Source: an uncultured Opitutales bacterium
Lineage (GTDB): Bacteria; Verrucomicrobiota; Verrucomicrobiia; Opitutales; Intestinicryptomonadaceae
Length of the DNA: 52,650 nucleotides
Assembly: GCA_944389175.1 (NCBI GenBank)
Contig: CALXLK010000013.1
Span: 1-52,650, forward strand
Direction: 5' to 3'
Positions 43,729-52,515 of the stretch are shown piece after piece; the stretch's first letter is position 1, and every line of letters starts with the position of its first letter. Under the pieces are notes generated by a model. The model was given only the letters and a program-made list of their open reading frames with translations. It was not told where the DNA came from and did not search any database. A program made the translations under genes and the position numbers.

Positions 43729-45387
43729 CTACACGAAGAAAAGAATCAGCAGCTGTGCCGAAAGGACGCGCAAAAACATGGAGAGCGGATACACCGTTGC
43801 GTACCCGACCGCCGGGGCGTCGGTTGCCGTCTGCGCGTTTGAATACGCCAGAGCGGGGGGATTAGTCGTAGAACCAGATAGGACGCCCATTATCGTGTAG
43901 TAGTCCAGTTTTAGCAGAAAACGCCCTATAAGAAATGCCGATACCGACGGAATTATAGTTATGCACGCCCCCATTAAAACCCAGTTTAGGCCGTTTGAGG
44001 AAAAAATTGTCGAGAAGAAATCCCGCCCGGCTCCCACGCCCACTGCAGCCAAAAACATGGCTATGCCGATTTCGCGCGTCATGAGATTTGCCGCCGAGGA
44101 CGTGTACGTTGAAAACTTGAATTTCGGGCCGAAATATCCTATCAATATGGCCACTATGAGCGGTCCGCCGGCCAGCCCGAGCTTCATCGGCTGCGGGATT
44201 CCCGGCAGCCATATCGGCAGGCTGCCGAAAATAACGCCCAGTACAACGCTCAAAAACAGGGGCATCAAATTTGGGATTTGAAGTTTTTGAATTGAGTTGC
44301 CGACTATCTTTTCGACGCGGCCTATGGCCTCCTTTGAACCGACAACCGTAAGCTTGTCGCCGAATTGGAGTTTCAAGTCGGCGTGGGCTACGAGCTCGGT
44401 TCCCGCGCGGTTTACACGCGTTACATTGAAGGCCGTGCCTCCAAAAAGGCCAAGCTGCATGAGCGATTTGCCCTCGAGCTTTCTGTCGCTTACCATGAAC
44501 TTCGACTCTTCTATTTGCGTCTCGATTTTGCGCCATCTAAATTCCGTGCGGACGCCAAAAAAAGCGACGAGAAACGGAATGTCGGCCTCGTTGGCTATCA
44601 GCAGAATCTTATCTCCGACATTTAAAATTGTTTCGGGATTCGGCGGAAACATTTCGCCGTTTTTGTTCATTCTGGAAATGACAAAATGGTTGGAGATCAT
44701 ATCCATTATTTGGTGTATTTCCTTGCCGTCGATTGATTCGTTCCTAATTTCTATGGTCACGCGCTCGGGGTGTTTGCCCACCGAGTCGCGCCTTCCGCTT
44801 ACGAACGCGCCTTTATCTCCCATTTTCTTGAATATGCGCTCGAAAATAATCATTGTCCCGAGCACGCCTAATACGCCCATAGGGTAGGCCGCCGCATAGC
44901 CGAGTGTTATCGGCGAGGTGGTAGCGTCGGCTTTTACTTCAGAGAACGTCTGCGTGGCCGCGCCAAGGGACGGCGTGTTCGTCACCGCGCCCGACATGAT
45001 TCCAACCATAGTTTCAATCGGCGTTCCGCTTGCAAAATGGAAGGCCACTGTCGTCAGCAGACCCAAAAACACTATAGCGACAGCCAGAATATTCAGCTTT
45101 ATGCCGTCGGCCTTAAAAAGCGAAAAAAAGCTCGGGCCAACTTGCAGGCCTATGGAACACACAAATAAAATCAGGCCGAATTCCTTGACAAACCCGAGTG
45201 TCCCGCCCGACATGCCAAGGCCAAAATGACCAAGGACTATGCCCGCAAATAGTATCCAAGTTACCCCTATCCCGATAGACCCGAATTTTACGCGCGTCAG
45301 AAAAACTCCGAGGCAAATGACCAATGAAAGTGTTATTATATCTCCGGCTATTGAATTGCCGCTAAATAGTGCCGTTAACCAGTTCAT
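43729..45387 (-). CDS. YidE/YbjL (AspT-like) membrane transporter with TrkA_C domains
   Basis: The 552-residue product has the duplicated membrane domain of the aspartate:alanine exchanger family. Helices occupy about 10-185 and 380-550, each with a repeated motif: GAVTNTPSLGAATQ near 133-146 and GSTTNPPALAYS near 512-523. Between them are two TrkA_C domains (about 205-370), which bind small ligands. Substrate is unknown; relatives move aspartate or similar acids. It is divergent from the LysR gene, and the 160 bases between them may hold a shared operator. Confidence 0.9.
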   Translation of the reverse strand: MNWLTALFSGNSIAGDIITLSLVICLGVFLTRVKFGSIGIGVTWILFAGIVLGHFGLGMSGGTLGFVKEFGLILFVCSIGLQVGPSFFSLFKADGIKLNILAVAIVFLGLLTTVAFHFASGTPIETMVGIMSGAVTNTPSLGAATQTFSEVKADATTSPITLGYAAAYPMGVLGVLGTMIIFERIFKKMGDKGAFVSGRRDSVGKHPERVTIEIRNESIDGKEIHQIMDMISNHFVISRMNKNGEMFPPNPETILNVGDKILLIANEADIPFLVAFFGVRTEFRWRKIETQIEESKFMVSDRKLEGKSLMQLGLFGGTAFNVTRVNRAGTELVAHADLKLQFGDKLTVVGSKEAIGRVEKIVGNSIQKLQIPNLMPLFLSVVLGVIFGSLPIWLPGIPQPMKLGLAGGPLIVAILIGYFGPKFKFSTYTSSAANLMTREIGIAMFLAAVGVGAGRDFFSTIFSSNGLNWVLMGACITIIPSVSAFLIGRFLLKLDYYTIMGVLSGSTTNPPALAYSNAQTATDAPAVGYATVYPLSMFLRVLSAQLLILFFV

Positions 45388-45434
45388 TAAATGATATGGG
45401 GGTTGATTTGCGCGCCGCGTCTTGCTCCGCGGAA

Positions 45435-45449
45435 AATACGCCGCTTATT
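45435..45449. promoter_or_regulatory. possible LysR-type operator
   Basis: AATA-N7-TATT is a short inverted repeat lying between the divergent LysR and transporter genes. The position is right for a LysR regulator, but a site this short could occur by chance. Confidence 0.25.
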
Positions 45450-45549
45450 AATATACATGCTATTCTTTATTTATTCAATAATCATAAATTGCAAGTTTAA
45501 TGCGTTTTTTAGATTGATTTTCCAGATAAAATATTCCCAAATTAGCTTT

Positions 45550-46449
45550 ATGGACGTAAAGCAGGTCAAGATATTTCTAAAGGTTGCCGAGCTGATGCAT
45601 TTTTCGAGAGCCGCCGAATATTTTTGCATGGCGCAATCTGCGCTGTCGCGCCAAATAATGGCTCTCGAAGCTGAAATCGGTTGCCCGCTTTTTCGCAGGG
45701 AGAACCGCTGGCACATCGCCCTTACGGCGGCCGGCCGTTCGTTTAGGGCCGACGCCGAGAAATTCGTAATGCAGGCCGAAGACATGGCGCATAGGGCGCT
45801 AATGGCCGAGAGGGGCGATATCGGGCGCTTATCCATATGCGCAATACCGTCATTTTTGCGCGAGGGGCGTTTTATCGAGGCTATAAAGGCAATGCGCCGA
45901 AGCCATCCGAACGTCTCGCTTGAGATATTGGAGAGTTCCTCGGAGGGGGTAATGTCAAAGGTTGTCTCGGGCGACGCAGACTTCGGCATTGTAAGGATTG
46001 CAAACCCGCACCTAGAGGGGATAAAGTCGATTACGTTGGGGCGCGACAAGATTCTGCTTGCCATGTCCGAAGACAATCCGCTTTCCCGACGGCCTAAGCT
46101 TAGAATGGAAGATTTGCGCGATTGTCCCTTTGTAATGATTCCCAGAAGCGAGAGCCCGTTTTTTAGGCAGTTGATTGAGAGCACGTGCGCCGAGGCAGGC
46201 GGATTTATTCCAAAAGTAATGCGCGAAGTTTACAATTTTGAGCTCATCCTTAGGCTTATGCCTGGAAGCCTCGACGTCTCTTTCGTTCCGGCGCTCTACA
46301 ACACCGACTCGATTTCGGGAGTAGTCTTTCGGGAAGTCGAGGGCGTGGGGTTGTACAACAGCTATTCGGGATTGTGGCGCTCTGAAAACGATTCCCCGAC
46401 GCTGGTAAACTTTGTAAAAATTTTGTCGCGGCGCAAAAATTTCAAATAA
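45550..46449 (+). CDS. LysR-family transcriptional regulator
   Basis: The 299-residue regulator has an N-terminal winged helix-turn-helix (MDVKQVKIFLKVAELMHFSRAAEY, with AQSALSRQIMALE as the recognition part) and an effector domain from about 90 that ends near 290. It should bind DNA next to its divergent neighbour, the YidE-type transporter gene, and answer a small molecule that may be the transporter's substrate. The start at 45550 begins the family homology; earlier frames run through the control region. Confidence 0.9.
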   Translation: MDVKQVKIFLKVAELMHFSRAAEYFCMAQSALSRQIMALEAEIGCPLFRRENRWHIALTAAGRSFRADAEKFVMQAEDMAHRALMAERGDIGRLSICAIPSFLREGRFIEAIKAMRRSHPNVSLEILESSSEGVMSKVVSGDADFGIVRIANPHLEGIKSITLGRDKILLAMSEDNPLSRRPKLRMEDLRDCPFVMIPRSESPFFRQLIESTCAEAGGFIPKVMREVYNFELILRLMPGSLDVSFVPALYNTDSISGVVFREVEGVGLYNSYSGLWRSENDSPTLVNFVKILSRRKNFK

Positions 46450-46453
46450 AGGC

Positions 46454-46482
46454 TTGACCTTATTTTACCAATAGGGCACTAT
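46454..46482 (+). promoter_or_regulatory. rpsU promoter
   Basis: TTGACC, 17 bases, CACTAT, about 60 bases before the rpsU ATG. It directly follows the LysR stop, so rpsU appears to have its own promoter. Confidence 0.5.
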
Positions 46483-46525
46483 CCGCGCCAATTTGCAGCC
46501 CCAAAGCTGCGGATGTATCGCTTAG

Positions 46526-46535
46526 AAGGAGGTGA
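46526..46535 (+). promoter_or_regulatory. near-perfect Shine-Dalgarno of rpsU
   Basis: AAGGAGGTGA is almost fully complementary to the 3' end of 16S rRNA. It lies 6 bases before the ATG and is the strongest ribosome binding site in the window, while many other genes have none. Confidence 0.85.
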
Positions 46536-46541
46536 ATTGAA

Positions 46542-46742
46542 ATGCCAGTAGAAGTTAAATTGCGCAAGGGTGAGGCTATGGAGAAAGCTCTGCGTCGGCT
46601 TAAGAAAAAGCTCGACAGGGAGGGCGTCATCAAAGATGTCCGCCAGAAGCGTTATTTCGAAAAGCCCTGCGAAGTCAGGCGCCGCAAGCGCAAGGTTGCA
46701 GCTTTCAATAACATGCTCCGCCAGCGCTACGAAAACCGATAG
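46542..46742 (+). CDS. rpsU: 30S ribosomal protein bS21
   Basis: The 66-residue basic protein matches S21: MPVEVKLRKGEAMEKALRRLKKKLDREGV, then the family core RYFEKPCEVRRRKRKVAAF. It sits near the anti-Shine-Dalgarno region of the 30S subunit. In Bacteroidota such proteins help hide the anti-Shine-Dalgarno, and rpsU there keeps a strong site as feedback; the same logic may apply here. A strong terminator follows 18 bases after the stop. Confidence 0.95.
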   Translation: MPVEVKLRKGEAMEKALRRLKKKLDREGVIKDVRQKRYFEKPCEVRRRKRKVAAFNNMLRQRYENR

Positions 46743-46760
46743 TTTTTTAGCAAGATTTAG

Positions 46761-46787
46761 GGCCGCTTAATAGGCGGCCTTTTTTTT
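46761..46787 (+). terminator. intrinsic terminator of rpsU
   Basis: GGCCGC pairs with GCGGCC around a 7-base loop and is followed by eight T. Confidence 0.85.
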
Positions 46788-47081
46788 GTTCTTATAAAAT
46801 CTGCGGATTTTTATTTGCAGTGTTGGCAAGTGTAGTATGCGCCAATTGCGGGGAAAGTCGGCTTGAATGGGGAGGGCTTTGCTTATTTTAACTCGGCGAC
46901 ATTCTGTGCGTTATTTTCTAACCGCATAACGGTTAGCGGCGTCTTTTCCCAAAAAATTTCCTTTTTTTAAAGCGTCTATTCCAAACATACAACGCGGGGG
47001 AATATTTACACATGGTTTTATAATTATTGCGCAGGCGCTCAGAGCTTAAATTGCGCGTCTAAAGATTGTGTCTGCGGGACG
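46788..47081. other. intergenic between convergent genes
   Basis: No gene was recognised. A 7-base perfect hairpin, CTAACCG-CATAA-CGGTTAG, is at 46918-46936 with no T tract beside it. Confidence 0.5.
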
Positions 47082-47113
47082 AAAAAAAGCCGCCCGAAAA
47101 AAAATCGGGCGGC
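47082..47113 (-). terminator. intrinsic terminator of the GH35 gene
   Basis: On the minus strand GCCGCCCGA pairs with TCGGGCGGC and is followed by seven T. It lies 20 bases after the stop. Confidence 0.9.
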
Positions 47114-47133
47114 CTCTATAGTTTGCATTGAGT

Positions 47134-49005
47134 CTATTTCTTGCCTCTTCGCAGCAATATCGGCTTATCGAGCGATTCCGCCGAGGCCGAATTCAACTTT
47201 TCAAGCTCGAGGATTTCTATTTTATTCTCTCCTTTTTTAAGCAGGGCGGCGGGCACGTATGTTGTCGTTATTGGGCCTGTGCTTTCGTATCTGCCCACCA
47301 GGAAGCCGTTTATCCAGAGATAGCCGCGGACTCCGTCGACTTTTATATACGTGTGCTGGGGCTTTCCCACATTCAAAGCGCCGCTAAAAAATGCGGGATA
47401 ATCAATGCCGTCGAGCTTGTCTTGCCAGTTGATTTTTTCCAGGTTGTCAAGCGGAAGGGAATCTATCTGCCAGTTGTTCTGGAATTGCTGTGTCTTGTTT
47501 AATACAAGCCCGCCGAGCAATCCCTTTTGGTTGTCGCCAATCCTAAGGCCAAAATTTACCCTGCCCATATTTTCGACGAGAATGTCGAGACGGGCGCCGT
47601 TTTCGGGAATATCGAGTGTAAGTGTTTGATCCTTGTCTTTGGGCGTAAAGACGGCGAGTTTCTTCCCGTTTAAGCTAACCCAGGCTCTGTCCCTCATATC
47701 CCTGAGCGTTACGGGCAGGGGGAAGGATTGTTTTTGCATGCGCGTGGAATAGTGTATCAAACCGAAGGGCTGGCCGATTGAATCCATCGAAACGGTGTAG
47801 GGGAGGTTCAGGGTCTTTTTTGAGAGATTTTTTATGTTGGCAGAAAGCGGCGCGGCCTTCGTGAAATTAATCTTGCCGTAGGCTTTTTTTGCCGAGTTTG
47901 CGGGCACTTTGTATTTCGAGGCCTCGGGGTTGTATTTTAGGAACACTTTTCGGAAGGCGTCGTATTTTGGGGTAGTGTCGCCGGCCTCTGTCAATACGGC
48001 GTCGACGTCGTAGCTCGAGGCAAACGGTATGTATTCCCTCGCCCCTGGAACGTCTTTTAATGCGCCGTTATACAGCCCGAAGTTCGTTCCGCCATGAAAC
48101 ATGTAGCAGCATACGTGGGCGCCGTCGGCTAGTATTTCGTCGAGTTCTTTTGCCATGCTCTCATAGTCGCGCGTGCGCATTTTTACGCCGAGGCGCAGTC
48201 CCTGGCCTACCCAGTATTCGCTTATCATCGCAGGGAGATCGGGCTGGGCTTTTCTGATTAGCTTGATGTTTTCGGCGAGTTTTGTGCCGGTCATTAAGGT
48301 CTTCCATATCCCTTTCGGATTTTTAGAGTGTATGCGGGTGTCGGAGTCGCCGTCTGAGGTGTATAAAATGCCCTCAAAGCCGGATTTTTTTACCATGTCG
48401 GCTATGTCGGCTATATATTGAACGTCGTTGCCGAACGACGCGTATCCGTTTTCTATTTGTATTGCTATAATCGGCCCCCCGTTGTTGCAAAAGTAGGGTT
48501 TGGCTTCTTCGAGAATTCTGTCCATATATTTTTCGACAGCCGCCATAAACTGCGGGTCGCGCGTGCGCAGGCGGATATCGGGCTTTATGCCGAGCCACCA
48601 CGGAAGACCGCCGGTATCCCATTCAGAGCATATGTACGGGCCGGGCCTCAACATAACCTTTAGCCCGAGATCCTGCGCGGTTTGGAGGAACTTGCGGAGG
48701 TTTAAAATGCCGTCGAAGTCGAACTTCCCCTCGACGGGTTCGTGCGCGTTCCACGGGCAGTATGTTGAAACCGTATTTAATCCGCATGCGCGGAGTTTTT
48801 CGAGCGAGTCTTTCCAATATTGGGGCATTATTCGAAAGTAGTGGACTTCGCCGCAGAGCAGGCGCATTTGCTTGCCGTCCACATAGACTCCGTCTTTATT
48901 TACATATGCGCGCCCATTCTCGGCGTTTACGCCGGTGGCGCAGGCGGCCACCACTACAGAGGCCAAACATGCCATTTTTATAAGTGCGTTTTTTATTCTC
49001 ATCAT
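47134..49005 (-). CDS. secreted beta-galactosidase, GH35 family
   Basis: The 623-residue exported enzyme removes terminal beta-galactose from glycans. A signal peptide covers about 1-28. The GH35 barrel has the family motif YCPWNAHEP near 82-90, acid/base Glu185 in QIENGYAS and nucleophile Glu263 in MISEYWVG. Beta-sandwich domains follow after about 390, with a galactose-binding type end (YLWINGFLVGRYE). AAGGGA lies 5 bases before the ATG at 49005. In gut and marine bacteria such enzymes act on mucin, agar-like or plant galactans, which suits the neighbouring secreted glycosidases. It is a single-gene unit with a strong terminator. Confidence 0.93.
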   Translation of the reverse strand: MMRIKNALIKMACLASVVVAACATGVNAENGRAYVNKDGVYVDGKQMRLLCGEVHYFRIMPQYWKDSLEKLRACGLNTVSTYCPWNAHEPVEGKFDFDGILNLRKFLQTAQDLGLKVMLRPGPYICSEWDTGGLPWWLGIKPDIRLRTRDPQFMAAVEKYMDRILEEAKPYFCNNGGPIIAIQIENGYASFGNDVQYIADIADMVKKSGFEGILYTSDGDSDTRIHSKNPKGIWKTLMTGTKLAENIKLIRKAQPDLPAMISEYWVGQGLRLGVKMRTRDYESMAKELDEILADGAHVCCYMFHGGTNFGLYNGALKDVPGAREYIPFASSYDVDAVLTEAGDTTPKYDAFRKVFLKYNPEASKYKVPANSAKKAYGKINFTKAAPLSANIKNLSKKTLNLPYTVSMDSIGQPFGLIHYSTRMQKQSFPLPVTLRDMRDRAWVSLNGKKLAVFTPKDKDQTLTLDIPENGARLDILVENMGRVNFGLRIGDNQKGLLGGLVLNKTQQFQNNWQIDSLPLDNLEKINWQDKLDGIDYPAFFSGALNVGKPQHTYIKVDGVRGYLWINGFLVGRYESTGPITTTYVPAALLKKGENKIEILELEKLNSASAESLDKPILLRRGKK

Positions 49006-49363
49006 ATACTTCCCTTCGCGCCGGAAATTCAAACATTGCCGCCGCGTTCAATCAACCTTATCTTGAGCAATTTTTACTGCACCGTTTAGTGCGCCATGTT
49101 TGCGGCGGGAGGCGCCTCCCGCGCGCGGACTTAGTCAGCCGTTGTTTAGGGGGCTTGAGCGCGCTTATCCGCGGCACTTTGCAGCCGTGCGCATTTGACA
49201 TCATTGCGCAGCAAATTGTCATATCGGGGGGTCAAGGCGGGGGCGGGGCATTCGAATATCGAATGATTTTTGGCTTTACAGTTAAGCGGCAGTTACAGTG
49301 CCTTTGTCGGCGATTCTTTTTTTTCCAGGGCTTCGAACCCTCGAGGCTTTATTTATGCGTGCG
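49006..49363. other. intergenic upstream of the GH35 gene
   Basis: About 360 bases between the GH35 start and the stop of the exporter gene, both on the minus strand. No gene was recognised. A small hairpin near 49337-49351 (AGGG/CCCT) has no T tract. The promoter of the GH35 gene must lie here but is not clear by eye. Confidence 0.4.
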
Positions 49364-50290
49364 CTAACGAGGCCTGTGCGCAGCTGAAGGAGCGCCGTCT
49401 TCGGCATTTGCGTGCTTCGTGGAAGTCCAAGTAAGAACAGAGCCTACTACGAGGACAAACACTCCCGTCATAAGGCTCGGATCGAGCTTTGCGCCTATCC
49501 ATATAGACGCGAACACGCACGATAATACCGGTATAAAAAACGACGCTATCGATATAACCGTCATGTTGGCTCTCGATACCGCCCAATTCCAAACGGCGTA
49601 GGGAATGCCCAGTGAGAATGCGCCCAAAATTATGCTTATCCAGCCGCCCGCCGTCGCCTTTGATATGTCGCCGTATCCCATAAGCCATATTGCGCCGAAT
49701 ATTGCGAAATCTATAGCGAATATATATATTGTCGGATCTTGCCCATCGGCCCATTTCCTCGTCAGATTCGAGTAAACCGCCCACGAAAGCGCGCCCATAA
49801 AAGCCAGAAAATAACTAGCGGGGTTTTTAGCGATATTTACGGCTATTCCTCCCAAGTCGACGCCGCGGCTGCCCCCGAGCACAATCATTATGCCGCACAT
49901 GCTAACCAATAGGCCGGGCACTATCCACCAGCGCGCCTTTTGGCCGTTTATAATTATTGAAAATATTATGACAAGCGACGGCCACAAGTAGTTTACCATG
50001 CCCACTTCCACCGTCTGCCGCTGGTCTTGGCAAAGATACATAGACGCGCAAAAACATATCGAGCATATGTTTGCAAACGGCATTCCCCATATGAGGTATT
50101 TCTTAGGAAATTTTTTGACGCTCGGGCAGCCCGTGAGCGCCAGCAACAAGACAACTATCGCTCCGTACAAAAGCGTAAGTCCCGCGGCCAGGCCGAATTC
50201 CACGGTAATGTCGCGTATAACGCCCACAGTCGTCCCCCAGCCTATCGGCGCTATCAATCCAACCAGTGTGGCCTTTGCAGTCTTTGTCAT
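49364..50290 (-). CDS. yddG: aromatic amino acid exporter, YddG-like (DMT superfamily)
   Basis: The 308-residue membrane protein has about ten helices. It shares several stretches with E. coli YddG, an exporter of aromatic amino acids: KATLVGLIAPIGWGTTVGVIR at the start, then VEVGMVNYLWPSLVIIF and NGQKARWWIVPGLL. The length is normal. No Shine-Dalgarno is seen. It ends with a short polar tail. The likely role is export of amino acids or related compounds, and it does not appear linked to its neighbours. Confidence 0.88.
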   Translation of the reverse strand: MTKTAKATLVGLIAPIGWGTTVGVIRDITVEFGLAAGLTLLYGAIVVLLLALTGCPSVKKFPKKYLIWGMPFANICSICFCASMYLCQDQRQTVEVGMVNYLWPSLVIIFSIIINGQKARWWIVPGLLVSMCGIMIVLGGSRGVDLGGIAVNIAKNPASYFLAFMGALSWAVYSNLTRKWADGQDPTIYIFAIDFAIFGAIWLMGYGDISKATAGGWISIILGAFSLGIPYAVWNWAVSRANMTVISIASFFIPVLSCVFASIWIGAKLDPSLMTGVFVLVVGSVLTWTSTKHANAEDGAPSAAHRPR

Positions 50291-50601
50291 ATCTTATGCA
50301 CGCATTAAGCTACCGCTCGCAATGCGCAGGTTCGGCAATTTTTTTTAACCCCCGTGTATGAATCATAAAACCGATTTTTTCAAAGTTTTTTTGCCGTTAT
50401 TTAATTTTCTAAAGAATTATTCGGCTTTGGCGGGTGTGTCGAAGCCTCGCTTGATAGACGCATCCGAAATTGCATCATCGCCCTGGGCGTTTTTTTTTTT
50501 GGGGGGGGGGGGGGGCCGGCCCCGAAAAATTAAAATTAAATTTTGCGACAATTCTTATGGCACTGAGCAAAGAAACATCGGGGCGCTTGTGCCTATTGCA
50601 C
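50291..50601. other. intergenic with a T/G homopolymer tract
   Basis: About 310 bases without a gene that I can support, holding the promoter region of yddG and the tract at 50490-50515. Confidence 0.4.
50490..50515. repeat. T11-G15 homopolymer tract
   Basis: Eleven T are followed at once by fifteen G. This is far from typical for the window. Such tracts can vary in length during replication, or be a sequencing or assembly error. Confidence 0.8.
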
Positions 50602-50808
50602 TTAATTTAAAATTTGCATATTGGGCATTATACCGGCGGAAAATTTGCCTAGAAAATTATATATAAGCGCGTATATAGGCGCGTGTGCTATTAATGCTAC
50701 ATAAATAGAGTTTGCCTCACACGCGCAACATACAGACAATATACGAAAAGCTACTGCAACAAACACTACACGCGCAAAAGAAATGACTTTTAAGCCAGGA
50801 ATTTCCAT
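50602..50808 (-). CDS. possible small hydrophobic protein
   Basis: A 68-residue frame starts with ATG at 50808, with GGAG about 10 bases upstream. The N-terminal half (about 5-30) is strongly hydrophobic and could be a signal or membrane segment, followed by a Cys pair. No family is recognised. It lies between the terminator of the PEP-CTERM gene and yddG. It may be a chance frame. Confidence 0.22.
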   Translation of the reverse strand: MEIPGLKVISFARVVFVAVAFRILSVCCACEANSIYVALIAHAPIYALIYNFLGKFSAGIMPNMQILN

Positions 50809-50886
50809 GCTTACTTCTCTCCGAAATAATGTTTCTTGCGCGTATGTTAAAGTAAGGGCAGAGAATCTTCGTGCTGTTTTTAGCGC

Positions 50887-50912
50887 AAAAAAAAACGCCC
50901 CGCAAAGGGGCG
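50887..50912 (-). terminator. intrinsic terminator of the PEP-CTERM gene
   Basis: On the minus strand CGCCCC pairs with GGGGCG around a 5-base loop and is followed by nine T. It lies 30 bases after the stop. Confidence 0.87.
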
Positions 50913-50941
50913 CTTTTGCAAATGTTTGTACGTATTTTTTA

Positions 50942-52450
50942 CTATTTTCTGCGCCTGTATGCGGCAATAGCCAGGGCGAGGGCGCCGAACAGCGCCGCAA
51001 TGGCTGCAGGTTCGGGCACGAGGGCTATGCTGAAGCCGTCGGCGTTATCATGGCCGTTCACATAAGAGACCAAAATTTCGCCGTCGAGGGAGTTTCCAAT
51101 CTGCACATAATTGTAAACGTCGTTCGTCGTTACGGCGTCATAGAGCTTGCCGATTACAAGGTTGCCCTCCTGAATAAAGTCGTTAAGCCATATGGTAAAG
51201 TACATACTTTCGCCTGCTATGATGCCGTCGCTTTCGTCGCGCGAGTCAAAGGCGTTTATTTCGTCGATTATTAGCTTGTTCCCGTTTAGGGTAAGCCCGA
51301 GGCTAGAGCCCGAGTACATGTAAATGTTCTCAATGGTATTTACCCCGTCAACCTTTACCGAAGCGCCTGTGTCGGCATCTTTGCCTATTATAAGCTGCGC
51401 GTCGGCAACACCGTCGCGGTCTACAACGTCGTAGCTGTCTGGAGTGAGGTTTGATACAACAAACCTCGCTCCGCCGCCGTTCATGCTAATGGCGTTGGTG
51501 GAATTTAGAATAAGCGTGGAGTTATTTGAAAGCTGCAAGTCTTGAGAGAATTTCATGGCACCTGCAGCCGTGCCCACATAAAGTTCGCCCGTAACTCTGG
51601 GGCGGCTTACATCTTTGCCCGCCGCAAGCGAGTGCGTTAACGAACCCGTGTTCGTAAATACGACTTTCCCCCCGCTGGTGCCTCCGAAAGCTATGGAAAA
51701 ACGATCCCCAATCTTGTTTGTCGAGACGTTAAAGTCGCCGCCTGAAGATAGGTCCAACGTGCCGGAGATTACGCCGTGTTTCATGCGAAGGCCGCTTGAA
51801 GCTCCCGTCATCTTCAGTGTAGCGCCCTCCTCAACCGTCAGGGTGCCGGTGTGCAAATTAAGGCGCCCCGTAGACGTAAGCGAGTTCCCGGAGCATATGG
51901 TCAAGTCGCCGCCGCCCGCAGTGCCATTCATTGTGAAGTTTTTCTGCGTTGTCTGGGAGTTAAACACTATATTTCCTTCAAGATTGATGGCAAGTGTGGG
52001 TGTTTTTGTTAGAACATTAACAGTCACGCCCTTTTTAATAGAGCTCACGATGCTTACTTTATTCTGGAATCTATCATCGTTGTCTTGAGCCGCTAAGTTT
52101 ATGACGCCGCTTTGGTAGTTGCTGGCGTTGATGACCGTGGCGTGGCCGTCGAGTGAGCTTGTTCCCAGGAACGTTATTTCTTCGGCGGTCGTATCGGCGC
52201 CTATCATCAAAGTCAGGGCGCTTGTCCTTGTGGCTCTATCCAAAAGTATGGTGGACTCGGTTCCGCTAGAGGGGTTAAAGTTTACGGTAATCGAGTTCAC
52301 GCCCGAAGACGAGCCAACGTTCGGGACAGAGCCGTCGGCCCAGCTTGAGGATTCCGACCAACTGCCGTCGGGCGATGTGAATGTCTGTGTCTGCGCAAAC
52401 GCGCCGGCACCCAACGCCGACATTATACATAGTGCATATAGCTTTTTCAT
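50942..52450 (-). CDS. secreted beta-repeat protein with PEP-CTERM sorting signal
   Basis: The 502-residue surface protein has a signal peptide (MKKLYALCIMSALGAGAFAQ), then about 440 residues of short beta-strand repeats rich in Gly, Ser, Thr and Asn, as in autotransporter-type or parallel beta-helix passengers. It ends with VPEPAAIAALFGALALAIAAYRRRK, the PEP motif, hydrophobic stretch and basic tail that are removed by exosortase. Such proteins are exported with exopolysaccharide or biofilm matrix. No exosortase gene is in the window. The promoter is unclear. Confidence 0.88.
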   Translation of the reverse strand: MKKLYALCIMSALGAGAFAQTQTFTSPDGSWSESSSWADGSVPNVGSSSGVNSITVNFNPSSGTESTILLDRATRTSALTLMIGADTTAEEITFLGTSSLDGHATVINASNYQSGVINLAAQDNDDRFQNKVSIVSSIKKGVTVNVLTKTPTLAINLEGNIVFNSQTTQKNFTMNGTAGGGDLTICSGNSLTSTGRLNLHTGTLTVEEGATLKMTGASSGLRMKHGVISGTLDLSSGGDFNVSTNKIGDRFSIAFGGTSGGKVVFTNTGSLTHSLAAGKDVSRPRVTGELYVGTAAGAMKFSQDLQLSNNSTLILNSTNAISMNGGGARFVVSNLTPDSYDVVDRDGVADAQLIIGKDADTGASVKVDGVNTIENIYMYSGSSLGLTLNGNKLIIDEINAFDSRDESDGIIAGESMYFTIWLNDFIQEGNLVIGKLYDAVTTNDVYNYVQIGNSLDGEILVSYVNGHDNADGFSIALVPEPAAIAALFGALALAIAAYRRRK

Positions 52451-52515
52451 AATTCTTTGGAGTGGGGTTGAAGTAAATTCTTTTTTTGCAACTTCTAATC
52501 AACTTGTCGGTCATG

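Noticed and set aside
49330..49365. A second tRNA suggested by a GGGTTCGAAGCCC string
   Set aside because: The T-arm-like string has no acceptor, D or anticodon arm around it.
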